A stretch of DNA of 38,837 nt from Burkholderia sp. (GTDB lineage: Bacteria; Pseudomonadota; Gammaproteobacteria; Burkholderiales; Burkholderiaceae). Of the stretch, positions 15,819 to 24,311 are shown piece after piece (positions within the stretch are counted from its first letter, which is position 1; the number at the start of each line of letters is the position of its first letter). The notes under the pieces were generated by a model, which was not told where the DNA came from, made no database searches, and saw only the letters and a program-made list of their open reading frames with translations. Location of the stretch: assembly GCA_030151225.1 (NCBI GenBank), contig JASLEG010000217.1, forward strand, positions 1 through 38,837, in the 5' to 3' direction. The position numbers were made by a program, and so were the translations under genes.

Positions 15819-16610
15819 ATGTCCACGTCCTCCACGTCTGCCACGTCTGCCGCGCAACCGATCCGCGCCATCGTGACCGGCCACACGCGCGGCCTCGGCG
15901 CCGCGCTCGCCACGCAACTGCTCGAGCGCGAGATCGCCGTGCTCGGCGTGTCGCGCAAGGCGCAGCCGTCGCTGGCCGAGCGCTTCGGCACGCGTTTCAG
16001 CGAGGTCGCGCTCGATCTGTCCGATACCGCGCGCGTCGCGCAATGGCTCGCGAGCGACGCGCTCGAGCGCTTCGCGGCGGGCGCGCGCTGCGTGCTGCTG
16101 ATCAACAACGCCGGCACGGTCGAGCCGATCGGCCCGCTCGCCACGCAGACGCCCGAAGCCGTGGCGCTCGCGGTGAGCCTGAACGTGGCGGCGCCGCTGA
16201 TGTTCGCGGCGGCGGTGGCGAAACTCGGCGAGGCAGGCGAGGGCAGCGACGACCCCGCGCTCGAGCGCCGCATCGTGCACGTGTCGAGCGGCGCGGCGCG
16301 CAATGCATATGCGGGCTGGAGCGTGTATTGCGCGACCAAGGCCGCGCTCGATCATCACGCGCGCGCGGTGGCGCTCGACGCGAACGGCGCGCTGCGCATC
16401 GCGAGCGTGGCGCCGGGCGTGGTGGATACCGACATGCAGGCCACGATCCGCGCCACCGACGCCGCGCGCTTCCCGCAGCTCGAGCGTTTCGAGCAGCTGA
16501 AGGCAAGCGGCGCGCTGACCACGCCCGACGACGCGGCGCGCAGGCTGCTCGACTACGCGCTCGGTGCCGGCTTCGGCGCGACGCCGACCACCGACGTGCG
16601 CGAACTCTGA
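15819..16610 (+). CDS. SDR-family NAD(P)-dependent oxidoreductase
   Basis: This is a classical short-chain dehydrogenase of 263 residues. The Rossmann motif TGHTRGLG sits at residues 20-27, NNAG follows the fourth strand, and the catalytic Ser (HVSSGAA) and YCATK (Tyr-x-x-x-Lys) are present, with PGVVDTDM after strand six. The branch resembles the sepiapterin-reductase/YueD-like SDRs by the combined SGAARNAYAGWSVY and PGVVDTDMQ elements. The first 15 residues are Ser/Thr/Ala-rich and encoded by short TCCACGTCT-type repeats. It is convergent with the AraC gene (one base between stops). Substrate unknown; carbonyl reduction is the likely chemistry. Confidence 0.87.
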   Translation: MSTSSTSATSAAQPIRAIVTGHTRGLGAALATQLLEREIAVLGVSRKAQPSLAERFGTRFSEVALDLSDTARVAQWLASDALERFAAGARCVLLINNAGTVEPIGPLATQTPEAVALAVSLNVAAPLMFAAAVAKLGEAGEGSDDPALERRIVHVSSGAARNAYAGWSVYCATKAALDHHARAVALDANGALRIASVAPGVVDTDMQATIRATDAARFPQLERFEQLKASGALTTPDDAARRLLDYALGAGFGATPTTDVREL

Positions 16611-16611
16611 G

Positions 16612-17535
16612 TCAGGCCGCGCGCAGGTCGAGGCTCACGCCGTCACGCAACGCCGCGGCGAGAAACGCGGCATCGCGCTTGGGCGGCGTGCCGAACATGC
16701 GCGAATACTCGCGGCTGAATTGCGAGGCGCTCTCGTAGCCCACCTTGAACGCGGCTTCCTCGACCTTGATCGCATCGCTCGCGATCAGCCGGCGCGCCTC
16801 GAGCAGGCGCAACTGCTTCTGGTACTGCAGCGGCGTCATCGAGGTCAGCGCCTTGAACTGCCGATGAAACGCCGACGGGCTCATGCGCGCGAGCTGCGCG
16901 AGATCCTCGATGCGCACCGGCTCGTCGAAGCGCTCGCGCAGCGCGTGGATCGCGCGCACCACGCGCTCGGCCTGGCCGTTGGCGAGCAGCATGCCCACGA
17001 TCTCGCCGCCGTTCGGGCCGGCCAGCAGCCAGTAGCAGATCTCGCGCATGATGCCCGGATACAGCACGCCGATCGCGTGCGGCGTGTCGAACAGCCGGAT
17101 CGCGCGGATCGCGCAGTCGGCCAGTTCGGGCCGCAGCGTCTCCACGAACGCGCCGGGGCCGCTGGGCTCGCGCGCGGCCGGCGGCGAGCCGAAGCTCTCG
17201 ATCACGGCCGCCATCTCCGCCATGTCCAGCCCGATCACCAGCGCGATGGCCGGCTTCTCCGGCGTGCCCTGCACGATCCGGCCGATCGCGGGCATGCCCA
17301 CGCTGACCACCAGCGCCTCGCCGGTGCGGTACAGGTAGTCGCGCGTGCCGAACGAGGTCTGCTTCGCGCCCTGCAGCGAAATGCACAGCGCCGGGCGCAT
17401 GATCAGGTGGCTCGGGGCGCGATCCTCGGTGGCACGCGTGATCAGGATGTCGTCGATCGGCGTGCGGTAAACGGCAGCCTCGGGCTGGCGGTCCAGATAG
17501 TGCCGGACCACGTCGAGCAGGGCGTTCACGTTCAT
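16612..17535 (-). CDS. AraC-family regulator with AraC_N domain
   Basis: This is a 307-residue regulator with an AraC_N cupin-like sensor domain (about residues 20-180; PALCISLQGAKQTSFG and YRTGEALVVSVGMP are its signature elements), then a two-helix-turn-helix AraC domain (about 200-300) with IEDLAQLARMSPSAFHRQFK and VGYESASQFSREYSRMFG. It is divergent from the SDR gene at 17710, a pairing common in proteobacteria in which the regulator switches on the aldo/keto- or SDR-type reductase in response to electrophilic compounds. A perfect dyad lies in the shared gap. ATG at 17535. Family certain, inducer unknown. Confidence 0.9.
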   Translation of the reverse strand: MNVNALLDVVRHYLDRQPEAAVYRTPIDDILITRATEDRAPSHLIMRPALCISLQGAKQTSFGTRDYLYRTGEALVVSVGMPAIGRIVQGTPEKPAIALVIGLDMAEMAAVIESFGSPPAAREPSGPGAFVETLRPELADCAIRAIRLFDTPHAIGVLYPGIMREICYWLLAGPNGGEIVGMLLANGQAERVVRAIHALRERFDEPVRIEDLAQLARMSPSAFHRQFKALTSMTPLQYQKQLRLLEARRLIASDAIKVEEAAFKVGYESASQFSREYSRMFGTPPKRDAAFLAAALRDGVSLDLRAA

Positions 17536-17625
17536 GGGGCGTCCTCTGGCGGCCTCGAGCCGCGGTGACGACAGCATAGCGGCAAGCGGTGCCCGCGCGC
17601 CCGATCGAGCAGGATCAGGCAAGAA

Positions 17626-17644
17626 AATGTCGATTTCCGACATT
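17626..17644. promoter_or_regulatory. Operator candidate AATGTCG-N5-CGACATT
   Basis: A perfect 7-bp dyad, with the spacer ATTTC, is centred between the divergent AraC gene (start 17535) and SDR gene (start 17710), 66 bases before the latter. The position fits activation of the SDR by the AraC protein. Confidence 0.6.
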
Positions 17645-17709
17645 CACCGGCGGCCGGTGGCGCCCGTACGATGAGTCTCGTTCCCCTTCATCGTCACGAG
17701 GTCATCATC

Positions 17710-18504
17710 ATGGCAAGCCAGACATCCCCCGTCGCTCCCGTGGCCGCCCAGGCCGGCAAGATCGCGATCGTCACCGGCGGCAGCCGCGGTCTCGGCCGCG
17801 ATACCGTGGTCAATCTCGCGCGGCGCGGCGTGGATTCGATCTTCACCTTCCATGCCAGCGCGGCCGAGGCCGAGCGCGTGAAGGCCGAGGTGGCCGAGAC
17901 GGGCCGCCGCGCCATCGCGCTGCAGCTCGATACCGGCGACGCCGGCGCGTTCGACGCCTTCACGGGCCAGGTGCGCGAGGCGCTCGCGCAGCTCGGCCAG
18001 GCGCGCTTCGACTATCTCGTCAACAACGCCGGCACCTCGCACCACGCGCCGTTCGCGAGCGTGACCGAGGACGATCTCGACGCGCTGTACCGCGTGCACT
18101 TCAAGGGCGTGTTCTTCCTCACGCAGAAGCTGTTGCCGCTGATCAGCGACGGCGGGCGCATCGTCAACATCTCGTCGGGCCTCACGCGCGTCTCGTTACC
18201 GGGCAGCAGCGCCTATGCGTCGATGAAGGGCGCGGTGGAGGTGCTCACGCGCTATCTGGCGCGCGAGCTCGGCGAGCGCGGCATCGCCGTGAACACCGTG
18301 GCGCCCGGCGCGATCGCCACCGATTTCAGCGGCGGCGTGGTGCGCGACAACCCGGATCTGAACCGCCGCATCTCGCAGATGACCTCGCTCGGTCGCGTGG
18401 GCCAGGCCGGCGACATCGGCCCGATGATCGCCGCGCTGCTCGCCGACGACAGCCGCTGGGTCAACGCGCAGCGCATCGAGGTGTCGGGCGGCATGCTGGC
18501 CTGA
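17710..18504 (+). CDS. SDR-family oxidoreductase under the divergent AraC regulator
   Basis: This is a 264-residue classical SDR: cofactor loop TGGSRGLG (22-29), NNAGTSHHAPF, catalytic Ser in VNISSGLTRVSLPGS, YASMK (Tyr-x-x-x-Lys) and the C-terminal VSGGM typical of FabG-like enzymes. GAGG lies about 8 bases ahead of the chosen ATG at 17710. An upstream ATG at 17671 would add 13 residues without family character. It is probably a stress-induced carbonyl reductase controlled through the dyad at 17626-17644. Exact substrate not predictable. Confidence 0.9.
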   Translation: MASQTSPVAPVAAQAGKIAIVTGGSRGLGRDTVVNLARRGVDSIFTFHASAAEAERVKAEVAETGRRAIALQLDTGDAGAFDAFTGQVREALAQLGQARFDYLVNNAGTSHHAPFASVTEDDLDALYRVHFKGVFFLTQKLLPLISDGGRIVNISSGLTRVSLPGSSAYASMKGAVEVLTRYLARELGERGIAVNTVAPGAIATDFSGGVVRDNPDLNRRISQMTSLGRVGQAGDIGPMIAALLADDSRWVNAQRIEVSGGMLA

Positions 18505-18878
18505 CACGCGCATCGCCCCGGCGGGGATCGCATCCGCCGGAATCGCGTCGGCGAGGCCGTGCTGTATCCCGATTCCGTCACCGGCTGTGCGACCGGCACG
18601 CTCGAGATCCCGCAGTGCGTCTTCGAGCGCGAGACGATCGGCTCGGCCGGGTTCGCCACGCGGTCGCGCGGGGCGGCATCGTCTGCGCCTCGGCGGGTGG
18701 CCGCCGTGATCGCGAGTGCGATCCGGCAACGCGTGGAGGCGAGTGTGGAAGCGGATCGCGCGCGACGGCGGCCACCGGTGAGGCGCCGCGAAAGCAGCAC
18801 AGTTCTTGCGGCGCGGCGAAGCCTGTCGCGACCGTGATCGATGCAGGGAATCGAGCGGGAAGGTGCGCCCGCGCCCGC
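18505..18878. other. Intergenic region without a supported gene
   Basis: This lies between the SDR stop and the GlxA-type regulator stop. A plus frame (18559-18837) begins MLYPDSVTGCATGTLEIPQC, but degenerates into Arg-rich sequence and has no ribosome site. It could be a gene scrap; I do not recognise it. Confidence 0.5.
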
Positions 18879-19937
18879 TCAGGCGAGCGGCGCGGCAGGG
18901 CTGGCGGTGTCGTCGCGCGCGAGTTCGTCCGCATCGCGTCGGGCGGCGGCTCCGCGCCGCGCGCCGCGCGTGGCCTCGCCCTTCGGCGCGCGTCGCTCCT
19001 GGCTCGGTGCGTGGCCGAACTGGGCGCGATAGGCCTTGCTGAAATGGCAGGCCGAGCGGAAGCCCGACAGCGCGGTGACCTTCGCGATCGACACGTCGCT
19101 GTTGCGCAGCACCTCGCGCGCGTGCTTGAGCCGCACCGACAGGTAGTAGTGGGTGGGCGAGGTGCTCAGGTAATGCTTGAACATGCGCTGCATCTGCCGC
19201 TCCGACAGCGCGATCAGCCGCGCGAGATCGGCCAGCGGCAGCGGCTCCTCGATGTTCGCCTCCATCAGCCGCACCGCCTCCACCAGCTCGGCGCGCGAGA
19301 AGCCCACGCGGGCGTCCACCGGGATCGGCTGCGGATCGCTCGCGCCGCGGATGCGCTGCAGCACGAACTGCTCGGACACGCGGGTGGCCAGCTCCTGGCC
19401 GCGCTCGGCCGCCACCAGCCCGATCATCAGGTCGAGCGGCGCGGTGCCGCCGGTGCAGGTCACGCGGTCGCGGTCCATCACGAACAGCTCGTCGACGATC
19501 GCCACGGCCGGGAATTCGCCGTGCAGCGCGGAGAGGTTTTCCCAGTGCACGGTGCAGCGGTAGCCGTCCAGCAGGCCGGCCGCCATCAGCGCGTAGGCGC
19601 CGGTGCAGATGCCGCCGAGCGGCACGCCGCGCGCGGCCAGCTCGCGCAGCGTGTGGATCACGGTGGCGTCCACCGCGTCGCGCACGCCGGTGCCGCCGCA
19701 CACGATCAGCAGGTCGGGCAGCGGCCCGTCGAAATCGAGCCGGCGGGTGGGGCGCGCCAGCATGCCGTTGCTGGCCGGCACGGCCTCGCCGTCGGTGGAG
19801 TACACGGTCCAGCTGTAGTGTTCGCTGCGGTCGACGTAGTTCGCCATCCGGAGCGCCTCGATCGCGCTCGAGAACGCGATCATCGAGAACGACGGCAGCG
19901 TCAGGAAACCGAAGTGGCGAAGCGTGGGTGCGGGCAT
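18879..19937 (-). CDS. GlxA-family AraC regulator (DJ-1/PfpI sensor domain)
   Basis: This is a 352-residue regulator. The N-terminal DJ-1/PfpI-like amidotransferase fold (about residues 5-195) shows FGFLTLPSFSMIAFSSAIEALR, LLIVCGGTGV and the nucleophile-elbow-like GGICTGAYALMAAGLLDG with the Cys retained, then CTVHWE. The C-terminal AraC double helix-turn-helix (about 215-315) has LPLADLARLIALSERQMQRMF and VTALSGFRSACHFSKAYRAQFG. A basic, Ala-rich tail of about 35 residues follows. Relatives (GbdR, CdhR, SouR, ArgR) control catabolism of glycine betaine, carnitine, sarcosine or arginine. The ProP-type betaine/proline symporter encoded divergently at 20532 makes an osmolyte link plausible, though the 594-base gap weakens it. 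Confidence 0.9.
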   Translation of the reverse strand: MPAPTLRHFGFLTLPSFSMIAFSSAIEALRMANYVDRSEHYSWTVYSTDGEAVPASNGMLARPTRRLDFDGPLPDLLIVCGGTGVRDAVDATVIHTLRELAARGVPLGGICTGAYALMAAGLLDGYRCTVHWENLSALHGEFPAVAIVDELFVMDRDRVTCTGGTAPLDLMIGLVAAERGQELATRVSEQFVLQRIRGASDPQPIPVDARVGFSRAELVEAVRLMEANIEEPLPLADLARLIALSERQMQRMFKHYLSTSPTHYYLSVRLKHAREVLRNSDVSIAKVTALSGFRSACHFSKAYRAQFGHAPSQERRAPKGEATRGARRGAAARRDADELARDDTASPAAPLA

Positions 19938-20531
19938 GGTTCAACACCGGCGCGTGCCGATGCCAGGAGGGTGGGTGGTGCGTGACGAGGCCTGCCCGAG
20001 CGCCGGCGCAACGGCTTGCCGCCGGCATCGACACGGCGCGCGAGGGCAGCCCCGGGCAGCGGCGGCAAGCCGGCTGCCACGGCGCTTGCGGGCCGACGCG
20101 CGGCGCCGTTCTCGTCTGCGGCGTCACCCCCGAATCATTGCGATAAAAACCGGCCCGCGATCAAGGAAATTCGACGGGCGCTTGCCATTTCCCGACACGC
20201 CGCGAGGCGCCGTGACGCCCGCCCGGTCTGGCATCGCGGGCGGCCGGGGCGCGCCACGCGACGCAAGTCGAGGCCGGCGCGGAAGCGGGGCGTGATCGCT
20301 GTCGTTTCCTGTCGGCTCCGGGACGGATCCGGGCAGGTTCGCGCGCGCCGCGTCGCGCACACTCCACGGCTCGAACGCGGTATCCGACAACAGGCGATGG
20401 CGGCCGCACGGCCCGCGCGATGCCGGGCCATGCAAGGCTTCGGGCGCGCGGGCGTCACGGTCGCACGACGAGACAACATGGCGTGGTGCGCGTGGCGCAT
20501 GCGCATCGCCAATCCCAGAAGGAGCGAGCCC
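19938..20531. other. Long intergenic gap between the GlxA regulator and proP
   Basis: I find no convincing gene in this stretch. It holds the two divergent promoters and the long inverted repeat listed separately. Open frames here are Arg-rich by-products of high GC. The last bases carry AGAAGGAGC, the ribosome site of proP. Confidence 0.5.
20012..20072. repeat. Perfect 12-bp inverted repeat upstream of the GlxA regulator
   Basis: CGGCTTGCCGCC (20012-20023) and GGCGGCAAGCCG (20061-20072) are perfect inverted repeats around 37 bases. They lie 75-135 bases upstream of the regulator start, within its probable leader or promoter. There is no T-run for a terminator. Confidence 0.5.
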
Positions 20532-22103
20532 ATGAGCCATCCGACCCGCAAGCCCGCCGGCCGAGCCGCCGCCAGACCGGGCGGTGCCCGCGCCACCGCC
20601 GGCAATGCCGCCCGCAAGCCCGCCGCGAGCCCGGCCACGCAGGGTCACCTGCCGCCCGAGCCCGCCCGGGCGCCCGGCGCCGGCGACGACGTGACCGTGG
20701 TGGACCACGCGCTGCTGCGGCGTGCGGTGGGCGCGATGGCGCTCGGCAACGCGATGGAGTGGTTCGACTTCGGCGTGTACAGCTACATCGCGGTGACGCT
20801 CGGCAAGGTGTTCTTCCCGTCGACGAGCGGCACCGCGCAACTGATCGCGACCTTCGGCACCTTCGCGGCGGCCTTCCTGGTGCGGCCGATCGGCGGCATG
20901 GTGTTCGGCCCGCTGGGCGACCGCATCGGCCGCCAGCGCGTGCTGGCCGCCACCATGATCATGATGGCCTGCGGCACCTTCGCGATCGGGCTGATCCCGT
21001 CGTATGCGCACATCGGCATCCTCGCGCCGGTGCTGCTGCTGGTGGCGCGCCTCGTGCAGGGCTTTTCCACCGGCGGCGAATACGGCGGTGCGGCCACCTT
21101 CATCGCCGAATTCTCGGCCGACCGCCATCGCGGCTTCATGGGCAGCTTCCTGGAGTTCGGCACGCTGGCCGGCTACCTGCTCGGCGCGGGCACCGTCACC
21201 GCGCTGACCTCGTGGCTGAGCCCGGCGCAGATGCTCGACTGGGGCTGGCGCGTGCCGTTCTTCGTGGCCGGCCCGCTCGGGCTGATCGGCCTGTACATCC
21301 GCACCCGGCTGGAAGAAACGCCGGCCTTCCGCAAGGAGGCCGAGCGCCTCGAGCAGCTCGAACGCGAACGCGCGCGGCCCTCGCTCGCGATGCTGCTGGC
21401 CGGGCAATGGCGCGCGTTGCTGGTGTGCGTGGGGCTGGTGCTGATCTTCAACGTGACCGACTACATGGCGCTCGCCTATCTGCCGAACTACCTGTCGGCC
21501 ACGCTGCATTTCGACGAGACGCACGGCCTCGTGATCGTGCTGCTGGTGATGGTGCTGATGATGCCGCTCACGCTCGGCGCGGGCTGGCTGTCGGACCGCG
21601 TGGGCCGGCGCCCGGTGATGCTGTCCGGCTGCGTGGGGCTGGCGGCGTGCGCGATGCCGGCGCTGCTGCTGTTGCGCACCGGCCAGCCGGCGGCGGTGTT
21701 CGGCGGCATGCTGCTGCTTGGCGTGATGCTGTCGTGCTTCTGCGGCGTGATGCCGTCGGCGCTGCCGGCGCTGTTTCCGACCCGGGTGCGCTACAGCTCG
21801 CTCGCGATCGGCTTCAACGTGTCCGTGTCGCTGTTCGGCGGCACCACGCCGCTCGTCACGGCCTGGCTGGTGGGCCGCACCGGCGACCTGATGATGCCGG
21901 CCTACTACCTGATGGGCGCGGCCGTGATCGGCGCGGTGTCGGTGCTGGCCGCGCGCGAGAGCGCGGGGCGGCCGCTGCCGGGCTCGGCGCCGAGCGTGGC
22001 CACCCAGGCCGAGGCGGCGCGCCTGCGTCGCGGTGCGAACCCGAGCGCGGGCAAGCGCGCCGGCGCGCGCGTTCAGGCCGGCTTCACCACCATCAGGAAG
22101 TAG
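20532..22103 (+). CDS. proP: ProP-type proline/glycine betaine:H+ symporter
   Basis: This is a 523-residue MFS protein of the metabolite:H+ symporter family, taking up compatible solutes such as proline and betaine across the inner membrane. Hallmarks shared with E. coli ProP include GNAMEWFDFGVYSY (helix 1), GPLGDRIGRQRVLA (motif A), ARLVQGFSTGGEYGGA, LDWGWRVPFF, RTRLEETPAF and ALFPTRVRYSSLA. The N-terminus carries an unusual 60-residue Ala/Pro/Arg-rich tail. The C-terminus ends in a short basic tail and lacks the antiparallel coiled coil of E. coli ProP, so osmosensing may differ. ATG at 20532 follows AGAAGGAGC. The last 31 bases overlap the 3' end of the convergent DUF2269 gene. Confidence 0.9.
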   Translation: MSHPTRKPAGRAAARPGGARATAGNAARKPAASPATQGHLPPEPARAPGAGDDVTVVDHALLRRAVGAMALGNAMEWFDFGVYSYIAVTLGKVFFPSTSGTAQLIATFGTFAAAFLVRPIGGMVFGPLGDRIGRQRVLAATMIMMACGTFAIGLIPSYAHIGILAPVLLLVARLVQGFSTGGEYGGAATFIAEFSADRHRGFMGSFLEFGTLAGYLLGAGTVTALTSWLSPAQMLDWGWRVPFFVAGPLGLIGLYIRTRLEETPAFRKEAERLEQLERERARPSLAMLLAGQWRALLVCVGLVLIFNVTDYMALAYLPNYLSATLHFDETHGLVIVLLVMVLMMPLTLGAGWLSDRVGRRPVMLSGCVGLAACAMPALLLLRTGQPAAVFGGMLLLGVMLSCFCGVMPSALPALFPTRVRYSSLAIGFNVSVSLFGGTTPLVTAWLVGRTGDLMMPAYYLMGAAVIGAVSVLAARESAGRPLPGSAPSVATQAEAARLRRGANPSAGKRAGARVQAGFTTIRK

Positions 22104-22543
22104 ATCGCGAGCATCGCGACGAAGGCCGGGTAGCCGAGCCGTTCCCACAGCTTCGCGCGCCGCCAGTAGCCGTCGGGCAACTCGGTGGCACCGGCGGCCT
22201 GCGCGGCCATCGCGAGCTTCGCCATGTCGAGCTGGATCTTCACCACCGGCAACCAGCAGGCGGCGGCCAGCGCGTACAGCGCGAGCGTCGCCACGATCCA
22301 CGGCGTCTGCCACGGCCAGCCGGCCATGTGCGCGAGCCACAGCCCCGAGGCGGGCTGGAACAGCACGGCCGGCGTGGTGAACCACCAGTCGGCGCGCACC
22401 ACGAGCCGCGACACCGCGGCGATCGCCGGCACCGAGCGCGTGCGATTGGCGAAGAACAGGTAGAAGGCCGAGCCGAAACCGGTGCCGACCATCAGCACCG
22501 AGGACAGGATGTGGAGCGTCTTGACGATCAGATAGGCAGTCAT
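22073..22543 (-). CDS. DUF2269 membrane protein
   Basis: This is a 156-residue protein with about four hydrophobic helices (residues about 5-29, 50-72, 80-102 and 135-154). It begins MTAYLIVKTLHILSSVLMVGTGFGSAFYLFF, where the LKTLHILSS-type His and following GTGxG are typical of DUF2269. The family is of unknown function and often sits near DoxX-like and SDR genes, as here. It is the last gene of a minus-strand operon controlled by the GbsR-type protein, 41 bases after the SDR-DoxX stop. Its 3' end overlaps proP tail-to-tail by 31 bases. ATG at 22543. Confidence 0.85.
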   Translation of the reverse strand: MTAYLIVKTLHILSSVLMVGTGFGSAFYLFFANRTRSVPAIAAVSRLVVRADWWFTTPAVLFQPASGLWLAHMAGWPWQTPWIVATLALYALAAACWLPVVKIQLDMAKLAMAAQAAGATELPDGYWRRAKLWERLGYPAFVAMLAIYFLMVVKPA

Positions 22544-22584
22544 GATGAAGTCGCGTCGTGGTGTCGTGTATCGAGTCGTGGCAT

Positions 22585-23871
22585 TCAGGCGCCGGCGGAT
22601 TCGTGGATCAGCACCAGCAGGATCGCGAGGATCGGCGCGTTCTTGATCAGCGGACCGAACGGCTCGGCGAACTGGGCCGGCATCGTGCAGGCGATCGCGG
22701 CCGTGTAGGCGGCCACCAGCGCGAACTGCGCGAGCCAGAGCCGGCGGCGCGGCCAGGCCAGCGTCAGCACACCCAACAGGGCGTCGAGCGCGCAGGCGCC
22801 GTACAGCGCGAGCGCGGCCGCCGCGCCGTGCAGGCCCGTGGCGCCGAGCCGCGCGAGGCTCACTTCGCGCGGGAACACGAAGGCGCTGACCCAGGCCGTC
22901 CACAGCCAGACGAAGGCGAGCGCGGCGCGCAGCAGCGGCGTGCGGATCGTGGCCAGCGCCTGCGCGCGCAGGCGCGCCGCGTCGGCGCCGCTCAGGAACT
23001 GCGCCACGCCGCGCGGGCGATGGCCGAGCGCGGCCGTGGTGGCGGCCACGTCGGCGGTGCTGCCCTGGCGCAGCATGGTCCAGGTATCGCGATCGAACAG
23101 CGTGCCGGGCAGCTGGCCGCAGACGGCGGCAGTCACGCCGACGAGCGGTGCCGGCAGCGCCAGCGCGCGGGCCGGCGGCCAGCCCATTGCCGCGCGATAG
23201 GTGGCGAGCAGGTCGCGACAGGTCGTGTCGGTGTCACCCACCACGTCGATCGCCGTGCGGCCCGGCGCGCCGGATTCGAGCCAGCGCACCACGAGCGCGG
23301 CGAGATCGTCGCGATGCACGGGGCGCAGCGGCTGGCGGCCATCGCCGGGCAGCAGGTGCAGCGGCAGGCTCGCGAGCGTGGCGAACAGGCGCGTGGAGCG
23401 GCCATCGGGATCGAATACCTGCGAGGGCCGCACCACCAGCGCGTCGCCCGGCATCGCGAGCAGCAGCCGGTCGGCCTCGCCCTTGCTGCGCAGGAAGCGC
23501 GTGCTGCCGGTGTCGGCATCGGCGCCGAGCGCCGAGATCTGCACGATGCGGCGGCCGCCCGCGAGGCGGCAGGCCTCGAACAGCGCGGCCGGCGCGTCGC
23601 GATGCAGTGCGTCGAAGCGTTCGGCGAGCCCGTCGCGCTGGGCGTGGCGAGCGCTCTCGCGCAGGATGCCCACCGCGTTGACCACCGCATCCACCGTCAT
23701 CACGCGCGGCAGCCACGCAGCGCTCGTCACGTCGCGCCGGTACTCGACGGCGATCTCGCCCGCCTCGCGCGGCCGGCGCACCGCGCCGATCACCTGATGG
23801 CCGCGCTGCACGAGCCGCTCGGCGATGGCGCGGCCGAGCGTGCCGTGCGCGCCGCACACGAGCACCTTCAT
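22585..23871 (-). CDS. NAD(P)-binding SDR fused to a DoxX-like membrane domain
   Basis: This is a 428-residue fusion. Residues 1 to about 290 are an extended or atypical SDR (NmrA-like) with the dinucleotide motif CGAHGTLG (6-13), VVNAVGILRE, QISALGAD, RSKGEADRLL and VVRPSQVFDPDGRST. Residues about 310-428 form about four membrane helices of the DoxX-like type, with SAFVFPREVSLARLGATG, GACALDALLGV and the C-terminal EPFGPLIKNAPIL. It overlaps the upstream gene by ATGA (23868-23871), so translation is coupled. The product is an inner-membrane protein with its nucleotide domain presumably in the cytoplasm. Substrate and electron partner are unknown; a membrane-bound oxidoreductase acting on lipid or quinone-like compounds is possible. 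Confidence 0.87.
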   Translation of the reverse strand: MKVLVCGAHGTLGRAIAERLVQRGHQVIGAVRRPREAGEIAVEYRRDVTSAAWLPRVMTVDAVVNAVGILRESARHAQRDGLAERFDALHRDAPAALFEACRLAGGRRIVQISALGADADTGSTRFLRSKGEADRLLLAMPGDALVVRPSQVFDPDGRSTRLFATLASLPLHLLPGDGRQPLRPVHRDDLAALVVRWLESGAPGRTAIDVVGDTDTTCRDLLATYRAAMGWPPARALALPAPLVGVTAAVCGQLPGTLFDRDTWTMLRQGSTADVAATTAALGHRPRGVAQFLSGADAARLRAQALATIRTPLLRAALAFVWLWTAWVSAFVFPREVSLARLGATGLHGAAAALALYGACALDALLGVLTLAWPRRRLWLAQFALVAAYTAAIACTMPAQFAEPFGPLIKNAPILAILLVLIHESAGA

Positions 23872-24290
23872 GCCGCCGCTCCCGGTGCGGCAGCGGCGGT
23901 GGCGGCGACCGGTGCCTGCGCCGCCGCCGCTGCGGCAACCTGTGCGTTCGGGTCGCACGGCACCTGCCGCGCGATGCGCATCGCGATCACGAGCAGCGGC
24001 AGGATCGCGCCGAGCAGCGAATGCACGATCGTCGAGCGCAGCGCGCTCACCACGCAGAGCGCGTCGCCGGACGTGCATTCGGTCGTGCCGCCGGCGAACA
24101 TCAGCGTCAGCGTGAGCGGGCCGAGCACGAGCAGCACCATCGTGATGCGGGTCCAGAAGTCGGCGCGCTCGGCGGTGCCGCACAGGTCCACCAGCAGCGT
24201 GCGCGTGACGCCGCGCAGGTAGCGCGCGATCGCATAGCCGATCGGCATCGGCAGCAGGAACTGGGCGATGAGGGCGAGGGAGGCATTCAT
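23868..24290 (-). CDS. Small membrane protein, first gene of the GbsR-controlled operon
   Basis: This is a 140-residue protein with three clear hydrophobic segments (about residues 4-22, 48-68 and 88-106), a Cys pair in TTECTSGDALCVV between the second and third, and an Ala/Pro-rich C-terminal tail. I do not recognise the family. AGGA lies nine bases before ATG at 24290. The stop codon overlaps the SDR-DoxX start by ATGA, so the two are translationally coupled. The operator 24312-24329 and a terminator-adjacent promoter sit immediately upstream. It may be an assembly or partner subunit of the SDR-DoxX protein, inferred only from coupling. Confidence 0.75.
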   Translation of the reverse strand: MNASLALIAQFLLPMPIGYAIARYLRGVTRTLLVDLCGTAERADFWTRITMVLLVLGPLTLTLMFAGGTTECTSGDALCVVSALRSTIVHSLLGAILPLLVIAMRIARQVPCDPNAQVAAAAAAQAPVAATAAAAPGAAA

Positions 24291-24311
24291 TTTTGATTGT
24301 CCTTACTGTTG

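Noticed and set aside
18559..18837. 92-codon plus frame beginning MLYPDSVTGC
   Set aside because: The first 35 residues look protein-like, but the rest is Arg-rich and there is no start context; kept only as a note in the intergenic entry.
19938..20531. Coding regions or a small RNA in the gap before proP
   Set aside because: Open frames are Arg/Ala-rich shadows, and no promoter-terminator pair for an RNA gene is visible.
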